From positions 38,060,811 through 38,124,810 of the forward strand of contig JAJLRJ010000004.1 in NCBI GenBank assembly GCA_024195265.1: 64,000 nt of DNA. Reading direction: 5' to 3'. The notes under the pieces were generated by a model, which searched no databases, was not told the origin of the DNA, and saw only the letters and a list, made by a program, of their open reading frames with translations. A program made the translations under genes and the position numbers. The first letter of the stretch is position 1. Every line of letters begins with the position of its first letter. Origin of the DNA: Dendrophyllia cribrosa (lineage: Eukaryota > Cnidaria > Anthozoa > Scleractinia > Dendrophylliidae). This document shows, in pieces, positions 39,501-48,753 of the stretch.

Positions 39501-42500
39501 ATGAAACAATAAACAAGTCATGTCATGAAATGAACAACTTTAATAAATCATTGTCTTTAATAAATATCGCATACCACTAAAGTTTTCAGGAACATAACAT
39601 AACATAGTTAGCATAAAAATAGTTTGTGTAAGGACTTACAATCGGAATATTATGCCTTAATCGTTCTTGGGATCTTAACTTAATATAATCCCATGGGCTT
39701 ATATTATCCGGAGAGGGGGGCTTTTTAGCATCTGAGGTTTCTTTTCTTTTTTTTTTTTGGTGGGGGGGGGGGGGGGGCTTATTTTTGGAAGGGCTTTTTT
39801 TCAGGGGCGGAGCATATTATCGGCATTTTACGGTATGTTGTCTCATACTCGATTAATAGAAAGACCATTAATTTTAGCTAATTTTGTATGTTATAGGTCA
39901 AATTTGATTTCAGGTTAATTTTGATTTTCCATTGTTCTTTTCTATGCTAATATATCATGATGATAATCGGAATATCAAACAAAGGAAAATCAAAATTAAC
40001 CTCAGAAATCAAATTTGACCTGTAACATATACAGTACCTACCTTTTCTGCGTTTGGTCGATTAGCACTGAGTTCGAAAGCTTCGCGTACTTTCTCCAGAT
40101 CAAAATTAAGGCCAGGGAGCGTACACTCGGCACTCCTTGTTAATCGATCCACTCTATCCACGTCAATCAAGTCCTTGGAAGAATCTTCTCCATGAATTAC
40201 GACCTGGTATTTAACTTGTTGGTTCTTGTGCTTGTTCATTACATACTTTATGGTCTCTTTCATCAGTTCAAAGGCTTGGTCCGCGACATAAGACGTTGCA
40301 TTGATAACAAAGGTGAGATCTATCTCTGCAAAGAAAAACAACATTCTGATCTTAAAAAATCATTCTGTGTAGTTTTAAAACCTTGCAAAAATTTTTCCAG
40401 TAAACCTAGTCTCCACATATTACCAGATTATTTTGTAGCGATTTAAAAAAGATACTTTCTTCATCCTATTTCTTTGGAAAAATATCAATCTGTTTAATGA
40501 TATATATTGCCATATAAACCACTAATTTCCCATCTGGCTTATTAAAATGGTGAACAACCATAAGAAACCATTAAAACCACACGAAAAATATTAAAAGCTA
40601 AAAGTACTGAAAACATTGTTAAAGTAAAAACATCAAAAGCAATGTTTACAAGGTAAATCGCTTATAGTGTTCCTATCTTTTGAATTGTTCATAAAGCGCT
40701 GACGTTACAATATTTTTTTATAAATTCTTTACCTTTGTTTCGTAGTATAGCTTTGTTAATTTGGTACTTGATATAAAACAAACCGAACAAGAATGGAAAC
40801 AAAACGAGATCAAACAAACACCAGACGTTGAGAAATAGCCACGTCTGTTGTTCTACATCCAGCCATGAGGATCGTTTCGCTTCACCAAATCTTCCCCACC
40901 ACTTTTTATTCAACAAGTTGTACATAACTGGGCGAGCAAAGAACTACAAACAAGAAAGAATATCAGTAAAGAAAGATACTTTACCGTATTTACTCATTGA
41001 AAAAAAAATTCTTGCATAAAAAGAGACGTGTTTTTCGATCAATTATTTCATTCTTCTTTCCATTCATTGATAAACCAATCAACTGAATCTCGTTTTCAAT
41101 CTTTTTGTTGTTGTTGTTGTTGTTCAGACTAGCGCCAAGTTACATTAAAATACGAACGAGTTGGACTGAACCGACTAAATTGTATTCACTAAAGAAAAGC
41201 TAGCAAACGAAAGCAGGGAAAAACATGTTCCTTCGCAATTTCTTCTAAATACAATTTCTTCTAAATACAATCATCTTCAAAATGGAATTCTATTCCAAAA
41301 ATATTTTAACAGCAATTCTCATGTGAGACCTTTTCTACCAATTTATCGAAACTTGATAGTACAAACTATAAAAGTAAACCACCTTCTTTTGCCCCAATTC
41401 AATGCCTTTATCCACAATGTTATCCAAAGAATCCTCAAAGGCATTACGGTCCTCCCTGTTGGACTTTAAAGGATCGAGTAAACAGCTTGTAAATTCATCA
41501 ACAGAGTTGGCTAACATGATGAAGTCATCCTCGTCAGGTCCTTTCTTCCCTGCTAAACGGCGGAGCTCAGAATTAACCTGTCACAATAAATGACAAAGTT
41601 AACGTAGAATTGGCCATTTCCGAATTGCTGTAAGCTTCTTTTTTGAAACGAGACCCAGTGCACAGCCCCAATAGTAATATATTCCCACTGGGTGCCCTCA
41701 CTCCCAAACGCCCCCAAGCTGTATAAGATATGGGAAAAAGCGAGCCCGGAGGCGAGAAGGAGCAGGAGCTAAAGATAGATGTACAAGGTGCAAGCCATCG
41801 CAGCGGGGAGGAGGGTGGGACGCGCCAAGCGGACGTCGACGACGTCTGGCGGGCGTTTAAACGAAAAGGAGGAGTAAACAGGATAAAAGCAGCCTATTTA
41901 TACCCAATTGTGCACAAGGAATTAGCATAATGAACTTGACTACGGACTAATGCACGCACAGGAATTTTAAAGTTGTATTAGGTGCGGTTACACGGGACAC
42001 TTTTACCGTGGTAAATGAACCTTTCACCACAGGAAACTGCATTTAGTGAGTGTGACCGACATTTCCCGAGGTAAATTTCCCGTGGTAAATATCCTTTGAT
42101 ACATAAAAAAGATCACACGAAGCGCCCATGACATTTAATGTGGTAAGTTGCAAAGGTTTCTTGATGCCCAAGGTACAAGAGCCATATTTCGATGCTCCGT
42201 TTGACATCAACCCGTAACCGCAAATTAAAAGTGATTCACTGAATTGCGTGACATTTTTTTACCTTGGCAAGTAACCGCTGGTTAACACGGTATACTAAAC
42301 CCAAGTGTGATGCACCGCGGGATGATCTAACATGGGAAATGTCATTTACCGTGGTGCATGTAACCGCACCTATACCGGATTTGAGGCATTTGTACGTGAT
42401 GGCTCCAGTGAGAATAGTGATAAGCATAACATTTGTCCTTTGTGATATACATGCAGTTTATGAGAAAGCAACTACAAGAAATATCTGAAGACCAATGGGG

Positions 42501-45500
42501 AGAACGTACATTTTGCCTCAGGGGTTAAAACGTAATTGATTTATGAAATTGACATCAAATAACCCACCTCCATTGCCATAAGTAATGCGTTGGTTTTACA
42601 TTTTGTCAGAGCCCGCGGTGTGAGCTTTTCAGCGATATCATCAGCATCACCCTCCTTTAAAGTCTCTCTCAGTGACCTTTCAAAGCCTATTGGAGAAAAA
42701 TACGCAATAAGCTAAAACGTATCTGAAATTGGGAGTATTGCCTCTCTCTCAAAAGTTTCGTGGGAAAAGGTTGGAGGCGGGGAACTAATGAGGGTTAAGA
42801 CCACCGCGTTTATACACCAAACTTTTAAAATTGCAATAGTAAACACTGTTGTAATTTGTTTAGCGGAGAAAACGGTTTGCAAAGTCGTTATTCTAGACCG
42901 AGAAAAAGTTGTTTTTGTGAGCTTTTGTGCAGTCTGAATGTACTGTGCAGACGGTCGAGTAATACTGTTTTTGAGAATTGCTAAAATGGATGTTACTAAA
43001 ACGGGGAATGGGGAATGGGGAATGGGGAATGGAAAATTGAAATGGGAAATTCAAAATGGGAAATTGAATTTTTTTTTAATTAATTGTTTATAATGCGGAA
43101 AATTTTTTTTTTCAGCGGTGATTATCGATATCCACACTTTATTTGAAACGTTCTGCGCCAAAATAAAAGGAAAGGAATAAATTGATGATAACAGGAGAAG
43201 TGACCTTGCCTTGTTTCGTTATTTCACTGCCTGAAGCTAAGCCAGTATTATACGAAAAGAATTTCATAGATATTGTACATCTAGTTTTCAGAGGTGGCGA
43301 TAATTTTGTTTAACGTAGCGAGGTTAATAAATGTGTCGCCCCTCGGGAGCTGAGCCGCGTGAATTCGAGCGAAAAAAAAAATATATATAAATATATATAT
43401 TTATTTATATACTTAAACAGTTTAAAATGCAAGGCTAGTACAACGGAAATTAATGGCAGGTTTAATGGCCAATATTTCGACTAGTAGAACTAGTCTTCTA
43501 CAGGTCCGGCGTTGGAGTGAAAATAATATACAACGGCTCTTAAATTTGAATATAGTAACAAGTACATGATTGGCTAATATGACTAATATAAGATTACATG
43601 AAAAATATCTAAGTTGTAATAAGATATAATGACATATATAATATAGGTACAAAACAATGGCTAGTAAATCTGATAACTTCTACAATAGCCTGTTCCAGGC
43701 TCCGACATAGTGGCGAATGCGTGAAGTAAAAAGGGGGAAAATCGCGGGGGAATCGCCTTCTTCCCAGTTTCCCCGCGATTTTTTCCTTTTTTTTTACTTC
43801 GCGCGATCCCCACCATCTCGGAGCCTGGAACAGACTACTTCTACAAATAAAGCATATCATAGTTATTGTAAATATCATCTACTTCAATGTTCATCACGTC
43901 TGTTTAAGCCATTAGGTGTTAGTGTTTTGCCTTTTTGAATGAGATAGGCTTCTCTTGCTTTGCGGCGGGAGGTGTTTTTTGTCGGCAATAGTTTTATGGT
44001 GTCCTGCAGTTGCCTGGCAACAAAAATCGCGACCGCTGACAATGGCGCACTTTCATGTTTTATATTCATGGCGGCCGTGCCGGCGGCCGTTTTCCCAGTG
44101 AAAAAATGTTTACTCTCGGTGAAACACAACCAATTTCTGATGCAAATGAGAAAGAACAGCAAACACAACAACGCTGAATTCAACAAGTGGCTGGAAATCC
44201 TTGTCCGAGAAAATTAACCACCGAAACTTCGCTGAACGGTGACTTGAAATTCAGCGCGATCGAGCAACGAAGAGACAACGATAGGCACACCGTTTGACTA
44301 GGTTCAAACGCCTTGACAAAATGCCGCCATTAGAATTGTGAACGAAATCGATCAGGAGAGGCGACACCGACTGGAAGTGTTGGACAAAATGATTCTGTTT
44401 GTAGACGCAACGAGAGGCGGCAAGAATTACACGATCAGCTAAATACTCGTGACGAATATCTTTCATACCTGAAACGGTAGGGAAAAGCAAACACTGATTT
44501 ATACAGGAAAGACTCAGAGAAGAAGAGCGATTAAGAAATGTAGCTCAAATCACCGGCTTTTGCAAAAAAGAAAAGATTTTAAGTGGCTAAACTACTGAGA
44601 GGAAAATCAAACACTAAAAAATAATTATCTTAGTACACACTGTAATTTGATGTTTATTGATATTCTCAGTAAGGCCAGCATTGTTTGTAAATGAACAGTG
44701 AGTGAAATGTGCTTTGTATACTTTACAAATACGGTATCTTGAGTTTACAGCATTCTTTATAAAATAGTTCAATAAGAAATAACATTCGAATGGTTTAGTA
44801 AGGAGAATTTCTGTTTACAATTTGGATAAAAACATTTTCTTAGGAAATAACAATTTTCTGTTAGCAATCATGACCAGCTAATGTGTAGCAACTGTATATG
44901 TTGTGGTTCAAATTTTTCTTCGGTTTAAAATTTTTTAAACCAGTTTGATTTTTCTTTTCCTTTGTCTCAGAATATGATAATGAATTTGAGACAAAGGAAA
45001 AGAAAAATTAAACTGGTTTGAAAATTTTTAAACCAAAGAAAAATTTAAACCACAACATATACATGTAGGTAAACACATGACACATCAACATTACTGCTTC
45101 ACATTTATTGGAGCGGTGATCAGTATCTTAAATCTCCTCACAATATCAGTGTACGAGCAAGTACATAGATTATGCAAATAGAGAACCTCATCACGTTCAA
45201 CATGAGTTGTCTGTGAATTCACTATAGTTATATGCATAGTTAATAGAACAAACTGGTTATGAAGCTCATCAAATTTCAAAAAGAGTGTACAAAGCTGCTT
45301 TGTTTTATGTTGAACGAACCGTGACCCTGCACATCGTTTTGTTTAACGTGTGAGCCCAAATGTTTCTACTGGTCAGTTGCTCATATGCATTTCAATACCT
45401 TTTGTGTTTTGTGTAGGGTCAAGGCAAACGAACAAAAGAAATGGAGAACAAAAACATATAACAAAGGACTGACTGAGTTTCATAACCAGTTTGTTCTATT

Positions 45501-48500
45501 AACTATGTAAAATGGCTATGTGAACTGTATTGACACCAGTGAGGAGAATGTACATCAACAAAGTAACCTCCTGTGATCTCAACCATTCAAGTGAATAGAG
45601 AATTGGGTTACCAATTTGATACCCAGTATATAGAACAAAAACTATAGCAGTATCTAAAAGGAACAGGTTAATTTGGGAGATAGCACTCACAAGCTTCATA
45701 AATGGAATTTAATTGAGACAATCAAAATAAACAATACCACTGCATATTGTCCTGGACCCATGTCCACAACAGTACTTAATACATCCACTTTCAGACCAAT
45801 TTTCCTTCTGACAAAAATTAATGAAGATAGGTGGGGGGTGGGGGGGAGAGGAAGAGCCTGAGGATCGTTTGGTACCCAGTCCCATAGCAGTTACAGCGAC
45901 CCACAGCTCAAAACCTAAAACTGACCAGCACCAGCTCCCATCCATTTTATTTTAGGAAGACAGGGTACAAAGTACAAGTTAAATGGAAGAGACCGGGAAC
46001 GAAAATGTCTCAACTTTAAATTTTGGGGCCATTGCCAGCAAGCAACCCAACCTCTCCATTTAAATCAGAAATTACATCTCTCCCTCCCACATCGCTAAAA
46101 TGTTGCAGTGCGTCCTCCCCCGAACTTCGCGAGGTTCTGCGAGACACGTATTTCTAGTTTTATCCGACACTTGAAGCCGTGAATCTTGTTTATTTTGCCT
46201 GGTCCGGAAACGGGGTCAAAACAACTTTTCGAATTGAAAGTTTTGACGTATTCCCGCCATTATCATAAAACAAAATTGAACAAAACTTATCAATTTAATC
46301 AAAGTTAACGACAGAATTGATAATTCTGGACGAGTAAAACAAATTTAGCCCTTTGAATCAAATATACTTTTTCAGTTGTGGTAAAAATAAACAATTTTCC
46401 CAATTTGCATAATGTCAAAAGTAATTTGAAACCTTTCAGTAACACAACGTGACCATTTCATAAAACATCTCGCAATCAGACAACGAAAATATATTCAAGT
46501 TTTATTCCTCTATATCCGTAACACAGAAAAGAAAGTGAAATAAAAAAAGTGATCGTTTTAAGGTTTTTTCGCCCGAGAAACATTCACTGGCGCAAGCGAA
46601 ACTCATGATGACTGGTTTCTCAGAAATAGTACAGCATGGCTAGTAGTCCTTTCGGTGGAAAATCTTCAAATCTTCTCGTCTTTTTCAGCAACGAAATTGT
46701 TTGACAACGAGAAACGGATCACAAGACACGTGCAGTTTACATCTTATAACGGTGGTGAATTTTTCGCAGCTGAAGTTTCTGGCTGTTCTGTCCTTCAACC
46801 TGACGAAATAAAAATTCATTTGAACACGGTATTTGAATTTTATAGTTTCCGCTTCAAAAGCGCAAGTGCTGTGCTGAGAGTGAGCGAAACGATCAGGCTT
46901 CGTTCGTTGTATTACAACAAAATACTTTCTAAAAAACATTTCAGTAACTGCGAAAAAGGATTGAGATTGAACTTACCGAGAGCTGAGGAAAAACGTCCCA
47001 TTGTGTGTTTACGTTCTTCTATCATAATGGTGATTTTATGTAGAGGGGGGGGGGGGGGGGGGGGGGGGGAGGGGGTGTCATAATAGCAATTTTGTGTCGC
47101 AATTTCATGAACTTCATGGGTCCCCCGCAAGCGCTTTTGTCCTTCTCAACCTCTACTGATACTCACAATATTTCAATCTCGTGACCGAACGCCCGACCAA
47201 GGCCCCGATTTTTGGTGTGAACCAAAATTATCGCCACCTCTGAAAACTAGATGTGCAATATCTATGAAATTCTTTTCGTATAATACTGGCTTAGCTTCAG
47301 GCAGTGAAATAACGAAACAAGGCAAGGTCACTTCTCCTGTTATCATCAATTTATTCCTTTCCTGTTATTTTGGCGCAGAACGTTTCAAATAAAGCGTGGA
47401 TATCGATAATCGCTGCTGAAAAAAATTATTCCGCATTATAAACAATTAATTTAAAAAAAAATTCAATTTCCCATTTTGAATTTCCCATTTCAATTTCCCA
47501 TTCCCAATTCGCCATTCCCCGTTTTAGTAACATCCTTGCTAAAATTGAAAAATAGCCCGGTCGTCAATCTTAATTCTTGTGTTGCCGACCTTTCACCTTA
47601 GTAAAGCTTATCATCGGCTTTCTGTTCAGAGAGCTACGCTATTAGGCTGAGCTATATATATATAACTAACTAACTAGTAGTAATATATAACTAACTAGTA
47701 GAGGAAAAATTGAACTCTTCATCTGCTATAAAAGTGCTCAATGGATATAATCCAGAGCTTTGTATATATATAGACAGTTAAAGTGAGAATAGAAATTTTC
47801 ACAACAAAGATTATGAGTGAAAAAGTGCCTCAGCCGGGAGTTGAACCCGGGTCTCCTGATGACCGGACAGATGCCTTAACCACTAGGCCACTGAGACAAC
47901 CACGCTTACACAAACACAAACAACACATTTGTGGCTTCATAGTGGAAAGCTCTTGGGAGACATTTACACAAATTCTGCAATTAGGATCGCGTCACTTTAC
48001 CCAGTCGTTCAGCGATTCACAGTCCACTCCCCAAGGAAATTAAATTACAAATTAGTGTGGGAAGGGAGATATGGACAACTAATTGCCTCATAATCTTTGG
48101 ATCACAAACCTATTCTCGTTAGGAAGGCGATTCACAGCGATTTCTGAAATATATACATAGACAGTTAAAGTGTTCTTTGTTGTGAAAATTTCTGTTCTCA
48201 CTTTAACTGTCTATGTATATATTTCAGAAATCGCTGTGAATCGCCTTCCTAACGAGAATAGGTTGGTGATCCAAAGATTATGAGGCAATTAGTTGTCCAT
48301 ATCTCCCTTCCCACACTAATTTGTATGTATGTATATATATATATATCTACCTGGATTTTTTAAAAGGGGTTCGCCCCAAGTAAGCGTTCGTGAGCGTTCT
48401 TGGCCTTGTTATTTTTGTCGTTCAAAAACTATCTCCAAACCCCACAATATAAAAACTAAAGACTGTTGCTAGTCTTTTTTTCTCTCGCTCTCGCTCCCTT

Positions 48501-48618
48501 TCCCTCTTCTCTCTCTTTTCTGTGATTTTCGGGCTGATCGGGCTCATAAAAACCCTTGTTTGGGCTTGTTGTAGTGAAATTGCTGTAATTTTCGTTGACC
48601 ACCTTTTCAAAAATTCAG

Positions 48619-48651
<33 letters not shown>

Positions 48652-48718
48652 CTTTCACAAGCACCAATATAAAAAAGAATAAATATATACTACAATTTAC
48701 AATTTGTCTTCATTTGTG

Positions 48719-48753
<35 letters not shown>

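Larger units (their letters stand above)
42988..47535. mobile_element. 4.5-kb MULE-like element with about 310-bp inverted ends
   Basis: Starts GGATGTTACTAAAACGGGGA and ends with its inverse. The arms (about 42988-43315 and 47218-47535) carry GGGGAATGGG tandem words at the tips. TTGCTAAAAT flanks both sides (42978-42987 and 47536-47545), a 10-bp target duplication. Long inverted ends with a 9-11-bp duplication are typical of Mutator-like elements. No transposase is visible, so it is non-autonomous or has lost its gene. Present only in copy B, in gene B intron 1. Confidence 0.85.

Noticed and set aside
46655..47083. Plus-strand ORF of 142 codons within the MULE-like element
   Set aside because: It ends in a poly-G run, has a long overlapping ORF on the other strand and no recognised motif. 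It could be captured host coding sequence, but nothing I can see supports that.
47826..47897. Functional tRNA gene
   Set aside because: The anticodon stem does not pair and the loop lacks U33; kept only as tRNA-like.
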